Shown here in pieces: positions 1 to 10,489 of a stretch of 64,000 nucleotides of DNA. The notes under the pieces are model-generated. The model did no database searches and was not told where the DNA came from. It saw only the letters and a list, made by a program, of their open reading frames with translations. Numbering within the stretch: position 1 is the stretch's first letter; each line of letters begins with the position of its first letter. The stretch lies in NCBI GenBank assembly GCA_036435485.1, contig CM071597.1:8425881-8489880 (forward strand), given 5' to 3'. The translations under genes and the position numbers were made by a program. The stretch is from Saposhnikovia divaricata. Its lineage: Eukaryota; Streptophyta; Magnoliopsida; Apiales; Apiaceae.

Positions 1-391
1 TTATAGTCGAACCTCATCATCACTCTTCTTCTTCTTCTTGCAACCATCAATTGTCTTAGTAAAAAACTTCTCGCCAACATCATTGTTTTCTTTCCTACCT
101 TATAACTACCCTATGCGGCGCCGGCGAATCCCCTTTTAGTACCAAAGCTATCCAGTTGAAATATTAGTATGGGCATTAACCCTGCCCGCCCGGTCCGATT
201 CGATCCCGCACCTAACGGGACGGGGAATCGGGGATTTTTTCGGATACGGACCGGAAAGCGGGGACAATTTTCAAAAAAAACCGGGAAGCGGGTCGGGGTC
301 GGGATTTTATGTCTCTCCGGTCCGATCCCCAACCCCCGCCCCGATTTTCTCCACCCGACCCAATTTTCAATGCCCGAATCAATTTCATCTT

Positions 392-398
<7 letters not shown>

Positions 399-453
<55 letters not shown>
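399..453. repeat. (TA)n microsatellite, left flank of element A
   Basis: Uninterrupted TA dinucleotides. Together with 2197-2239 and 2566-2619 it appears to be one original TA tract split by two insertions. Open frames that translate to alternating Tyr-Ile here are artefacts. Confidence 0.95.
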
Positions 454-455
<2 letters not shown>

Positions 456-2194
456 GAGCCCTTCCACAACCACGGGTGGCTCCGAAAGGCCAACCACCAG
501 GCGCATTGTTACATTGCGCCTGGAGCAATGTTACATTGTCCCAGGTCGCAATGTTTCATTGCTCTAGGTGCAATGTAACAATGCCCCTAGTTTATTAAAA
601 TTTAATATAATTTAATATAATTTAAAATAATGAATAATTCTATTGGATATGATTTCAAACTAATCTAAGTAATTGCAACTAATTACTAAATTACAAATAT
701 GTTTATATAATTTAAAAGTAAAGTAATTGAAAATTAGTGAAAGTACGGTAAAATTGAAATTGTGTTTCTTATTCCTGGCTGGAGCAATGTTTCATTGCGC
801 CGGGAGCAATGAAACATTGCCCCAGGTGGGCATTAAATAACCAGCCACGGCCACCCATTTTAGTTATTGCAAGTTAAAAAAAAAAATCTAGCGCAATGTT
901 TCATTGCGTCATTTCCATCTGGGGCATTGTTTCATTGCTCTTGTCGCAATGATTCATTGCTACACGTTTTTTTTGTTTTATACCTAGAAATGAATATTTA
1001 TTCATTGAAAATATCATTAACATTGCATTATAAATACTTTTCATTTCTTATGGACTTTAAATTTTGAGCAATTAAATAAAAAAATACTCAAAATGTGTGA
1101 AACAATTATTTGAATAAAAATTCAATTCACTTAATTTGAATATTTAGTTTGTGATTTTTGTTTGTAATAATCGTAAATTCAATTAACTTAATTTGAGTAT
1201 TTTGTATGTTCAACTTAAGTAATCATAAATTGATATGTACAAATTATAGGTACCCACTTGTTGAAAAACAGATGAAAATAGTAATGGAGATGACAAATTT
1301 AAATTTAAACAATGACGATGTTATAGATAGCATCGGAGATCAAATAAAAGGGTTTCGTCAGGGTTTAGTGTTTCGATTTTTTTAAAAATAATTCTCGACG
1401 ACCCAACTGTACGGAGGTCATGATCCATCCTTTTTAATGTTATTGCCAAAATTTCAGAAAAAAATAAATATATTTAGTTTGGTAATTTAATGGTCAACTA
1501 GTAATTTGACTAGATACCATAAACAGGGTTTCGTCAGGGTTTAGTGTTTCGATTTTTTTAAAAATAATTCTCGACGACCCAACTATACGGATGTCAAGAT
1601 CTATCCTTTTTAATGTTATTGCCAAAATTTCAAAAAAAATAAATTTATTTAGTTTGGTAATTTAATGATCAACTAGTAATTTAACTAGATACCATAAACA
1701 GGGTTTCGATATGGTTTAGTGTTTCGATTTTTTTAAAAATATTTCTTAACGACCCAACCGTACGGAGGTCATGATCCATCCTTTTTAATGTTATTGTCAA
1801 AAATTCTGAAAAAAATAAATTTATTTGGTTTGGTAATTTAACGATCAACTAGTACTTTGAATAGAACCCTTAAACAGGGTTTCGTCAGGGTTTAATGTTT
1901 CAATTTTTTAAAAAATTATATAAACTTATTTGTAATTCCATAATTAGTCGCAATTACTTAGATTAGTTTGAAATCATATCCAATAGAATTATTCATTATT
2001 TTAAATTATATTGAATTAAAATAATAATAATAATAATAATAATAAACCATGGGCAATGTTACATTGTGCCTAGGGCAATGAAACATTGCGACCTGGGGCA
2101 ATGTAACATTGCGACCTGGGGCAATGTAACATTGCCCCAGGCGCAATGTAACATTGCTCCTGGTGGCTGTCCACCCGTGGTTGCGGACCTGCTC

Positions 2195-2196
<2 letters not shown>
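454..2196. mobile_element. Micron-like TIR element inserted in (TA)n (element A)
   Basis: The 1,743-bp element begins GGGAGCCCTTCCACAACCAC and the inverted right end reads GGGAGCAGGTCCGCAACCAC. Terminal inverted repeats extend about 240 bp (454-695 against 1935-2196). Subterminal regions carry many copies of the near-palindrome GCAATGTTACATTGC and the variant GCAATGTTTCATTGC, also found near 783-955. TA repeats abut both ends, so the target duplication is TA or hidden in the tract. It encodes nothing. The paralogous segment at 60.95 kb has an uninterrupted TA tract at this place, an empty site. Family assignment to the rice Micron type (MITEs that target (TA)n) is inference from target and architecture. 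Confidence 0.75.
1350..1915. repeat. 176-bp tandem repeat inside element A
   Basis: Units start at 1350, 1526, 1701 and 1877, each with GGGTTTCG followed by TTTAGTGTTTCG or a close variant. Period is 175-176 bp, three full copies and a partial fourth. Copies differ by a few substitutions. No coding potential. Confidence 0.9.

Positions 2197-2239
<43 letters not shown>
2197..2239. repeat. (TA)n microsatellite between elements A and B
   Basis: TA tract that separates the right end of element A from the left end of MITE B. Confidence 0.9.
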
Positions 2240-2241
<2 letters not shown>

Positions 2242-2562
2242 CCTTTGCTCCATACAGAACACTCTTATATAACAAACAACAAAGAACACCTTAGATCTAT
2301 TAGAACCTTTGGCCCCGCCGGGGATACCCAATACAAAAAGTTGTTATTTTTTTACCCTCTATCAAGTCAAAAAAAAATTGAAAATTACTGTTCACAGATG
2401 AAGTCATCAATGAACAGTGAATTTTCATTTTTTTTTGCTGGTTTGCTAGAGGGTAAAAAAATAAAAACTTTTTGTATTGGGTGCTATGACGGAACTCTTA
2501 AATTATATTAGATATGAGGTGTTCTTTATTGTTTGTTATATAAGGTGTTTGCTATGGAGTGC

Positions 2563-2565
<3 letters not shown>
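2240..2565. mobile_element. MITE B in (TA)n, left copy
   Basis: A 326-bp foldback-type MITE. The left arm contains CTCCATACAGAACAC and TTATATAACAAACAA; the right arm is its inverted counterpart. A second inner inverted block is the CCCAATACAAAAAG segment and its complement. Both sides abut TA repeats. The same element sits at 61016-61340, so it was present before the segment duplicated. No coding capacity. Confidence 0.8.

Positions 2566-2619
<54 letters not shown>
2566..2619. repeat. (TA)n microsatellite, right of MITE B
   Basis: Pure TA dinucleotide tract following MITE B. Confidence 0.9.
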
Positions 2620-2621
<2 letters not shown>

Positions 2622-3470
2622 CTACTACTTTGTAATGTTTAGATGTCAAAAAGAAATTTTTAAAGGTAACATATATATACTTGTGAATATGAAGATATAT
2701 TTATTATATGATTAATGGTGATGAAAAAACGTTGTAACGCAACATCTAATCGAGCTATAGTTGTTAATTTCACAATATATCACAAGAAAATATGATTTCA
2801 AACTCAATAGTTAGTGTTTAAAATTATTTAAGATATTATTTTTTATTTAAAATGAAATTCACCTCGGGGATCCCCGTTACCCCTTTGGACCGGGGACGAG
2901 GAATAAACAATAATCCGCGACGGGGAGCGGGTCGGGGACGGGGATTAGGTTTGAGTTCGTGGATGAGGGCGGGGATAGCACTCCCCGGCCCCGAAATGTC
3001 CCGATGGCCATCCCTATTAGTAAAGTACATGGTGTACACGGGTTGATTTCAGTTGTTGATAAGATAATTTATTTAAGATTATTTTAAGAAGATGCTTTTC
3101 CTCAGATTATTTGAGATTCTGAGACAAGCAAGCAATTGGATTAATATTTTCATAGTACTGTATGTTGTGATTTCTAATTGATTTGTTTCCATATATATAT
3201 ATAAGACAAACTCTTCTTTGATTGATCACGAGGCTAGGAAGAATAACAATATACAAGATAAATTAAAAGAAGACTAATTGAGTATAGAGGATGTAGAAGA
3301 TTTATATGGTTAACGGTCGCCTTACGTCATAACGCAGATAAAGTTCTTGAGTTGCACTGATGTTTTATGATAAAACAAGTATTATGCTAGTAATTTTTTA
3401 GTATTAGGTTTCGTGGTGTCTCTTTTTATGTATTCTAGATTATAGAAGTTTAAGACCGTAAATCTTTAGA

Positions 3471-4296
3471 GGTTATTTCACTTCAATATTTCAAAAGGGT
3501 CACCGATTTCATTTCGGTATCATTTGAATCACTAAAGTCATAATAAATATCAAATAGATAACTCTAAGGTTGTGTTTGGTTGGGGAGAACGGAATAGAAT
3601 GGAATGGAATGAATAGAAATTAAAAGAACAAAATGAACATGAGAGGTAAGATTTTAAAAAAAATGAGTGGGTGTAAATTTTGTATTATAGGATTTGGGAA
3701 GAAAATAGGTTTGAGGGAGAATGGATCATTCCTTTTCAAATTGGTGGGTTTAAACTTTAGCTTAGGTGGTTAGGAATGGAATGATGTAAGGAATGAATTT
3801 TTTAAACATTTAACTATATTCTTATTCAAATTTCATTCCATTCCCTCCAATTTGATTCACCCCAACCAAACACAATATAAGTATATGTTCGAAAAATAAA
3901 AGTAATCTTTTGCTAATTCTGCACATTTTTCTTGAATGCTTCCGTAACCAAATGAATAATTGTTAAATTCTAGTATTTTAGATAATATATTTAGATTTTT
4001 AAAAATTCATTTACTTTTAATTTTATAGTTATTTTCCTTCTTTTAATTATAAAAATAGTAAATGAACTTTTTAAATTCTAAATATGTTATCTGAAATACT
4101 AGATAATAACAATTATTCATTTGGTTGTGGTAGTATTCAAGAAAAATGTGTGGAATCAACAAAAGATTACTTTTATTTTTGAACACATATTTAGAGTTAT
4201 CTATTTGATATTTATTATGACTTTAGTGATTCAAATGATACCGAAATGAAATCGGTGACCTCTTTGATATATTGAAGTGAAATAAGTGACCTAGTT
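3471..4296. mobile_element. Foldback element with long inverted arms
   Basis: The left arm (from about 3471) and right arm (about 4050-4296) are inverted copies. The matched stretch runs from TTTCACTTCAATAT through the block ending TAAAAGTAATC to CAAATGAATAATTGTT, with a turn near 4020-4045. The left arm is split by the MITE at 3568-3877; the right arm shows the uninterrupted sequence. The copy at about 62232 has only the left arm because a retrotransposon inserted there. Confidence 0.75.
3568..3877. mobile_element. Tourist-like MITE nested in the foldback arm
   Basis: Begins GGTTGTGTTTGGTTGGGG and ends with the inverse (rc TATTGTGTTTGGTTGGGG). TAA at 3565-3567 and 3878-3880 is the 3-bp target duplication, confirmed by the unoccupied opposite arm of the foldback. 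A 3-bp TAA/TTA target fits PIF/Harbinger MITEs. The paralog is at 62329-62634. Confidence 0.75.
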
Positions 4297-4487
4297 GATA
4301 ATTAATCCCAAAAAAATCAAATTTTTCCACAAATGTTAAGTTTTAATTGGCTCATCTCTCATTAATATAAATGGGATCTCCTGCATTCACACTAACTATC
4401 CAATCAAAAATAACCACATCATAATTTAGGGAAAATTTGGGAAATTTTTTTGGGAACCTAACATTGCTCTTGACTTAATATTTTCAT
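4297..4487. other. Unassigned AT-rich spacer
   Basis: AT-rich sequence between the foldback and the next hAT. I see no gene or clear repeat boundary. Confidence 0.5.
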
Positions 4488-5262
4488 TAGGGGTGTGCAC
4501 GGGTCGGTTCGACTCGGTTTTTACCGGAAACCGTTACAAAACCGTACATATCGGTTCGGTTCGGTTTTTAGCTATTAACCGTAACCGAACGATTTTTTTC
4601 GATTCGGTTAACCGTTGGTCGGTTTCGGTTTATTATTTTAAATACTTAATATCTTAATACCTTGCTAATAAAAATTTATAAAAGTCATCCTATCTATTAC
4701 CATTAAACAATCAAACATTTACATGTGTACATTGATTAAAAAGAAAAAATAATAATCTGAGTATAATAGGAGCTTAGTTTTTTGACATTGCAATTTTAGT
4801 CTGTAACCTGTAACCACATGACACTCAACAGCAAAACTCTAGCAAAGTCATCTATTTATAAATCAATAGAGGTGAAGAATTTTGGACGGACAAAAAATTT
4901 TAATGCATAATATTATAGTACTAAACCAAACCAAACCAAACATACCCAGTATATCCCGCTCAGGGCAGGGTCTGGGGAGGGTAGGATGTACGCAGACCAT
5001 ACCCCCACTTTTATAGTACTGGTTTGTTATTATGTAGTTTTAATTTTGCTGAATTGGTTTGCATTAGTTTTGGTTTTTATACTGGTAAGTGATCACCTGA
5101 TCGACTAAAATAAAATTGCATAAATTGTATAAACTGTATAAATCTGACTATAAAATCCTATATTTTATCTAAGTATAAAATTAAAATTTATTAGAATAAA
5201 ATATTTTCGGTACGGTTTTTCGGCTCGATTTCGATTTTTCAGTTTTATTTTGTTCATCCCTA
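4488..5262. mobile_element. Non-autonomous hAT element
   Basis: An 8-bp TSD ATTTTCAT (4480-4487 and 5263-5270) flanks ends TAGGGGTGTGCAC and, inverted, TAGGGATGAACAAAAT. Subterminal blocks are rich in CGGTT and AACCG repeats, as is usual for small plant hATs. No transposase. Confidence 0.8.
4933..5012. repeat. SINE-like fragment
   Basis: The block with CCCAGTATATCCCGCTCAG, GGTCTGGGGAGGGTAGG and TACGCAGACC resembles the widespread TACGCAGACCTTACCCC region of plant Au/Sol-type SINEs. It is embedded in the hAT interior. Only a part is present, with no clear pol III A and B boxes or poly tail. Confidence 0.45.
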
Positions 5263-5599
5263 ATTTTCATAGCAGTATGCTCTGATTTCTAATTGATTTG
5301 TTTCCATATATCACAATACTGTGTATCTGCATCATGATACACAATCGTTTTATTTGACTACTTGACTATCTCAACAAGTAATTTCAAGAACATTATCCAC
5401 TTTTAAAAAATGTAAAAAAAAAACATAACATATATAATTTTAATAGATACGTTATTTGACAGTAAAGTAAAATTATTATAACATAATTATTATTATAAAA
5501 AATTCCAACAATTTTGTTAATTCTAGGGAAGTAGGATTTGGTGGTGAAACCAAATTTGATATGAACGTCCCATTAAAAAGGAATTTCGCTTATTAATAA
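5263..5599. other. Unassigned AT-rich spacer
   Basis: AT-rich DNA between the hAT TSD and the Helitron-like end. No frame or repeat boundary recognised. Confidence 0.4.
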
Positions 5600-5640
5600 C
5601 TAGTCGACTAAGCCGCACTTTGCGGCAGCTTTATAACATT
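5600..5640 (-). mobile_element. Helitron-like 3' terminus
   Basis: On the minus strand a perfect 5-bp-stem hairpin GCCGCAAAGTGCGGC (5612-5626) is followed 8 nt later by CTAG and then T (5599), the layout of plant Helitron 3' ends (hairpin then CTRR, inserted between A and T). The body would extend rightward; I could not fix the TC 5' end or see any RepHel sequence. Confidence 0.45.
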
Positions 5641-5674
5641 TTTTCAAAAAAATTTAAATAAAGATTATTTTATA

Positions 5675-6310
5675 ATCAACAAAATATATTGTATAATATC
5701 AATATAGATTGGTGAACAAAGTACTGTATAAATTAAATATAATTATACCGATTTTATCTCACGATTTTTTTGGCCGACATCCGTTGTATATATTATAAAA
5801 AGCATATACACTAATAAAAATTTAAATACCAACATTTTTTTGACTTTTATGTCAATTTACACGTTGGTGAAATTTTATTAGGATTCAATAGAGATACTAT
5901 TGTAAAAAAAGGTTAGAACTTCATTTTTATATCCTAACTATAATATAATTTAGAAATAATACTTTTTAATAACAACAATTATTTCTCTGGTTGCATATTT
6001 TATGTACATCAATTATTTTCTTGATTGCAAATTTTAGTTTAACAATTTAGATAATTTAGAAAATTAGATAAACAGCTTTCGAGTTTTTAAAAAATCTACA
6101 AAAATATATTTATAATATCAATATAGATTGGTGAACACAATATTGATAAATTAAATATACATAATAATAAGATAAATTATTCATATATTTTTCTATATCA
6201 ATTTTTTCTAACTATTTTTTAGGCCAACACCCATTATATATATTATAAAAAATACTAAATGTACACAATTAACAAAAATTTAAATACTAAAATTCTTTTT
6301 TCTATACCGA
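5675..6310. repeat. Two diverged direct copies of about 200 bp
   Basis: The block near 5675-5850 recurs near 6105-6300 in the same orientation, sharing ATCAATATAGATTGGTGAAC and TATATATTATAAAAA in the same order, about 430 bp apart. It may be the interior of the Helitron-like element. No coding sequence. Confidence 0.55.
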
Positions 6311-6499
6311 TTTGTGGTCATTGTGTACTTGAATAACATTAGTGTTATTAACCTTGGTTTAAACAGCTGGGCAAAATTAGAAATGATCTTAAATACAAAA
6401 CAAAAAATGTACCCGAGTTAATTTCCATGAAGACCAGCATTTTAAGTGGAGACCAGAGATCATATACCAATCAAAACATTACAAAAACTTATTCATTAA

Positions 6500-6735
6500 A
6501 AATCATGTTCTATGAAAATCACTACATCATTTATTTCATTGAAAATCTTGAAAATCATATATGTTTTACATGCAAATTTCATTAAAAATCTTGAAAATCA
6601 TGTATGTGCTACAAACAAAATATTGCAGAACACATTGTTCTCCAAAACATGTTCTGCTTGCAAATCATATATGATTTTTAAGATTTTGAATGAAATAATA
6701 ATGTGCATTGAATATTCTTTGCAAATATATATGTT
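6500..6735. repeat. Hairpin-forming MITE-like inverted repeat
   Basis: The left arm with AAAATCTTGAAAATCATATATG is mirrored by a right arm with CATATATGATTTTTAAGATTTT. The centre contains the inverted pair GCAGAACA and TGTTCTGC. No target duplication identified. Short frames across it are not genes. Confidence 0.5.
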
Positions 6736-6941
6736 TCGCAATGTTTTGAGTGCATAATATATATAGTCTTCACGGTTCCCTCCTTGCCTATAATTAGTGG
6801 CTGAGATTAGTACTCTGTTTTTCCATCTTTCCGAATTCGAGTTAATTTCATTATAATTAGAAAAAAAGAAAAAAAGATATATCAAATGTCCAGTCAAAAC
6901 GTAAGCTATAGCCTATTAGAGCATCATTTAATTTACATAAG

Positions 6942-7264
6942 CCCTTGTTTGGTTAGAGGAGAAGAGGGGAAGGGAGTGGAGTGGAGGGATATGAAATGTG
7001 AAATCTTGTTTGGTTCAAAATTGGGGAGGGAATTGGAGGGGAGTTTTTGTTTAATTTTATCACCCTCCAATTTGGGGTCTTTTGGAGGGGAGGTAGAACA
7101 TTTATTTGATAAAAATACCCTTAAATGTATTATTCTAATTTATATTCTTTTTACATATATGAAGGTTATAAACATAATTTATTCAAAAACTCCTCCCTTC
7201 CCCTCTTGTACCAAACAAAAAATGAATCCCCTCCCCTCCCTTCCCCTCATATGAACCAAACATA
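6942..7264. mobile_element. MITE with GA-rich/CT-rich inverted ends
   Basis: The left end reads CTTGTTTGGTTAGAGGAG and the inverted right end TATGTTTGGTTCATATGAGG. The interior is GGAGGGGA-rich on the left and CCCTCCCC-rich on the right, so the element can fold back. A further CT-rich stretch at 7285-7311 looks like part of a second copy. A 122-codon plus-strand frame across it is a by-product of the purine bias. Confidence 0.6.
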
Positions 7265-7311
7265 AATATTATTAAAATCCTTCCTTCTCCCCTCCCCTCC
7301 CCTCCCCTAAG

Positions 7312-7569
7312 GGTTTTCATTTTATCATCTCCAACCATCTGTCCTCTTGTCTATAATTTTTCATAATTTGTTTGAAGTTGGATATATATAGCCAATATCT
7401 ATTATTTGTATTTTTGGCATATAGCCAATCATTTTACATAATACCATTAGAGTACATTAGCTTATAGGTTCAACAAATTTTACATAATCACTATTTTACA
7501 TAACCATTATACATAATGTCATTGGAGATGCTCTTACAACAAAACGTGCAGAGAACATCAACTTGCAAC
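7312..7569. other. Unassigned AT-rich spacer
   Basis: Short degenerate direct repeats around ACATAATCACTATTTTACAT. No gene seen. Confidence 0.4.
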
Positions 7570-7955
7570 TTATTTTGTGGAGAACGAGTCTCTCAGCAAC
7601 CCCTCATAATACATGTACCAGTACCCATCACCAAATACATGGCGACTTAATTTATAATATGCCTCTTCTTCCAGACTGCCAGCATAGAAGGGAAAATCCT
7701 CGTGCATAACCTTGGGGCATATTGTTCTTCGCACAAGCCTACCATCCTCACCAAATGCGAGAAGAAAAGGCCAGTTATATGTAGGGTAAGATATACCATA
7801 GTAAGTAAAATAAACTGAATAAGAACCACGTTCCCACTGGAATCGAGGTGATACAAACCATGGCAAGTCTGCAACTAGCTCACTGAAGCAATATTCATCA
7901 TAGATGCAATATTCATCATAGATAAAGAGAATATATATCACTTCAAACTCATAAG
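7570..7955 (-). pseudogene. Nucleoredoxin-like gene fragment (third thioredoxin-like domain)
   Basis: The reading frame ends at 7570. It contains LVADLPWF, LLAFGEDGRLVRRTICP and GYWYMYYEGLLRD, which align block by block with the last exon of the nucleoredoxin-like gene at 55791-56327 (VADMPWL, LLAFGRDGSLVRRAICP, GYWDTLYQGVLR). Only the part from FEV.Y onwards is present. The beginning of the domain and all upstream exons are missing, and the frame runs at about 7955 into a MITE. A short tandem duplication repeats YDEYC near 7885-7920. No CxxC motif is present in what remains. It is most simply a truncated paralog; exonic use in a gene extending elsewhere cannot be excluded. Confidence 0.7.
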
Positions 7956-9150
7956 TTTTAGCTCAACTTATAGCTTATAAACCCATAAGTTGAATGTTAA
8001 GAATCCTTGTGCCTGTTTGTCATTTCATTTGTTAGGGAACTTATGGCTTATAAGGCCATAAGTTCTTTTGGGGCTAAACTTATGACTTATAAGTTCATAA
8101 GTTGAATGTTAGAAATTCTTAACTTTCAACTTATAACTTATAACTTATTCTCGATATACGTAATATATAATATCCTTCAAATCTTCAAAATCATATATCT
8201 CTCGATCCATTCATTAGAAAATTGATATGTATATATCAAATTTTCCTATTCATCGAGATCTATCCATTGATATCCATTGTTATATATAAAAAAACAAACA
8301 TTTTGAAAATTATAAAAAAAAGTTAACTTATAAGTTCTGATTTACCCAAACAATCTACTGATTATAAGTTCTGATTTACCAAACACTCTAATCTCTACTC
8401 TACTTATCACTTATATGACATAAGTGCTTATAAGTAATAAGCTATTCATTTTAAGGTAAGCCAAACGGCCCTCTTAACTTTCAACTTATAACTTATTCTC
8501 GATATACGTAATATATAAAATCCTTCAAATCTTCAAAATCATATATCTCTCGATCCATTCATTAGAAAATTGATATGTATATATATCATATTTTCCTATT
8601 CATCGAGGTTTATCCATTGATATCCATTGTTATATATAAAAAAACAAACATTTTGAAAATTATAAAAAAAAAAAAAAGTTAACTTATAAGTTCTGATTTA
8701 CCCAAACAATCTACTGATTATAAGTTCTGATTTACCAAACACTCTAATCTCTACTCTACTTATCACTTATATGACATAAGTGCTTATAAGTAATAAGCTA
8801 CTCATTTTAAGGTAAGCCAAACGGCCCCCTTAACTTTCAACTTATAACTTATAACTTATTCTCGATATACGCAATATATAATATCCTTCAAATCTTCAAA
8901 ACCATATATCTCTCGATCCATTTATTAGAAAATTGATATGTATATATCAAATTTCCCTATTCATCGAGATCTATCCATTGATATCCATTGATATGTTAAC
9001 TTATAAGTTCTGATTTACCCAAACAGTCTACATATTATAAGTTCTGATTTACCAAACACTCTACTGACAGCTCTACTTATCACTTATATGACATAAGTGC
9101 TTATAAGCCATAAGCTACTTGTTTTAAGATACCCCAAACATACACTCTGT
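7956..9150. mobile_element. Tandem array of a hAT-like MITE (355-bp period)
   Basis: The block starting CTTAACTTTCAACTTATAAC recurs at 8118, 8473 and 8829, giving three head-to-tail copies with period 355-356 bp, the last one shorter. Each ends with ATAAGTGCTTATAAG, ATAAGCTA and AAGCCAAACGGCC. The partial unit at 7956-8117 carries CTTATAAGGCCATAAGT. A fourth copy lies at 10490-10864. No coding potential. Confidence 0.7.
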
Positions 9151-9378
9151 ATGTCTGTATGCCAAATGGGTTGGGTAATAAGCCCACAACCAAGGATAGG
9201 GGTGAGTAAAATTTTGCAAACCCATCCAAATCGTTCAAATCAGAATTTATGATTTTGTAACGGTTCGAATCGGTAATGGTTTTGATTTTTTAAAAACTGA
9301 AAAATAATGATTTGGTTCAGTTTGCCTTATCAAATCGACCAATATAACCTGTTCCACCCGAATATATAATAATATATA
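9151..9378. other. Unassigned spacer with a degenerate hAT-like end
   Basis: ATAGGGGTGAGTAAAATTTTGC near 9198, followed by ATCGGTAATGG-type repeats, resembles the left end of a small hAT, but no matching right end was found. Confidence 0.35.
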
Positions 9379-9625
9379 CTCCTTCCGTCCCACCAGGTTC
9401 ATTATATTGGGGACAGAGGCTTGACACGTATTTTAAGGCTTTTGTAAAGTGTAGTTCCATAATTTATTTTTAATTTTTTTTTCTTCTAAATAAAATTTAA
9501 TGTTTAAATTTTTATTCAAAAAAATAAAATAAAAAATAAGTTATAAAACTATAATTTATATACACCTTAAAATGTGTGCCAAACACTGCTGAAAACATGT
9601 AAAGAAATGGGTGGAACAGAGGTAG
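9379..9625. mobile_element. Stowaway MITE
   Basis: TA at 9377-9378 and 9626-9627 flanks ends CTCCTTCCGTCCCACC and, inverted, CTACCTCTGTTCCACC. TIR sequence, TA target and 247-bp length are typical of Stowaway (Tc1/mariner) MITEs. Confidence 0.8.
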
Positions 9626-9760
9626 TATTAATTTTTTTTGTTATTATTTGAGAAATATAATTCAAATTAATAATTAATATATAATTATATAAAAATAATA
9701 TGTCAGATTTTGAGTTTACTACTTAGGTGTTAATAGCCTAGGTGCTCATTGTCCTTGTTA

Positions 9761-10320
9761 GGCCATCTCCGACAATAGTGATCCAAAAATCTAAATTTGG
9801 ATCATCAATTAATCCAAATTCTGATCCAAATTTCTGACCAACTCGAGCAACGTGATCCAAATTTTGATTCAAATTACTATTTACATATTATATTACATAA
9901 ATATTAAATCAAATTATTTTAATCTTAAATTTAATGTTTAATCGTTATTAACTATTTATAATGTATTTAATAAATTAAATAAACTAAAGACATAAATTTT
10001 TTAATATACGTAAATAATATTAAAATTGTGCTCTTAATTAAAGAAAAATATATTCATTTTATTATTTATGTACTATTGTTAATTAAGTAATTAAAAAATC
10101 ATAAATCAATTTTGGAACTAATAAACCAAAAATATATAAATAATAAAATCATTATTTTAATATTAAACCAACTGATCCAAATTTGGATCAGGGAATAGTG
10201 GTGATCCAAATTTGGATCAGTACTGATCAAAATTTGGATCACCATTTGGATCACTGATGGACGAGAATTTGGGATAATTTTCTCCAAATTTAAAATTTTG
10301 AATCACTGCTGGATTTGCCC
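9761..10320. mobile_element. Tourist-like (PIF/Harbinger) MITE
   Basis: TTA at 9758-9760 and 10321-10323 flanks ends GGCCATCTCCGACAATAG and, inverted, GGGCAAATCCAGCAGTG. The subterminal motif GATCCAAATTTGGATC is repeated on both sides. 560 bp, no frame of note. Confidence 0.75.
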
Positions 10321-10489
10321 TTAGTGATTTATACTAAAGAATGCACTGTGATTCTTTGTCAACTTTTAGTTTTGTGCCAGCCTGGTGATATTAAGCTAAA
10401 AACAAACAAGTCAAACCAGCTACATTTTTATCTTTTCACCTTTTAAGTTGGTTAGGTACATTTGCTAAATGGTTTAGGGCCCGTTTGTT

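Larger units (their letters stand above)
170..3014. mobile_element. Non-autonomous hAT element with GC-rich ends (left copy)
   Basis: An 8-bp target-site duplication TATTAGTA flanks it at 162-169 and 3015-3022. The left end starts TGGGCATTAACCC and the inverted right end reads GGGATGGCCATCGGGACA, so the terminal repeats are imperfect. The outer 200 bp on each side are rich in CGGGG/CCCCG runs, unlike the AT-rich surroundings. No transposase frame is present. Its core is a (TA)n microsatellite that has received elements A and B, which lengthens it to 2.8 kb against 1.05 kb for the paralogous copy at 60724-61776. Confidence 0.8.
8..3942 (+). repeat. Segmental duplication, left copy
   Basis: This stretch matches 60564-62699 in the same orientation at about 97% by eye, including flanks, the 8-bp TSD of the internal hAT, MITE B and the foldback left arm. 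The one large difference is element A (454-2196), which is present only here. The homology ends here at the 5-mer GCTTC (3938-3942). In the right copy the same 5-mer is followed by an LTR retrotransposon. Shared nested insertions show that the hAT, MITE B and the foldback with its MITE all predate the duplication. Confidence 0.9.

Noticed and set aside
169..567. Open frames across (TA)n tracts (also 2006-2331, 2533-2715, 60731-61051, 61252-61476)
   Set aside because: They translate the microsatellite into Tyr-Ile runs and the hAT ends into Arg/Pro runs; no protein similarity and no conservation of frame between the two copies.
6886..7254. 122-codon plus-strand frame
   Set aside because: Spans a foldback MITE with purine/pyrimidine bias; no homology.
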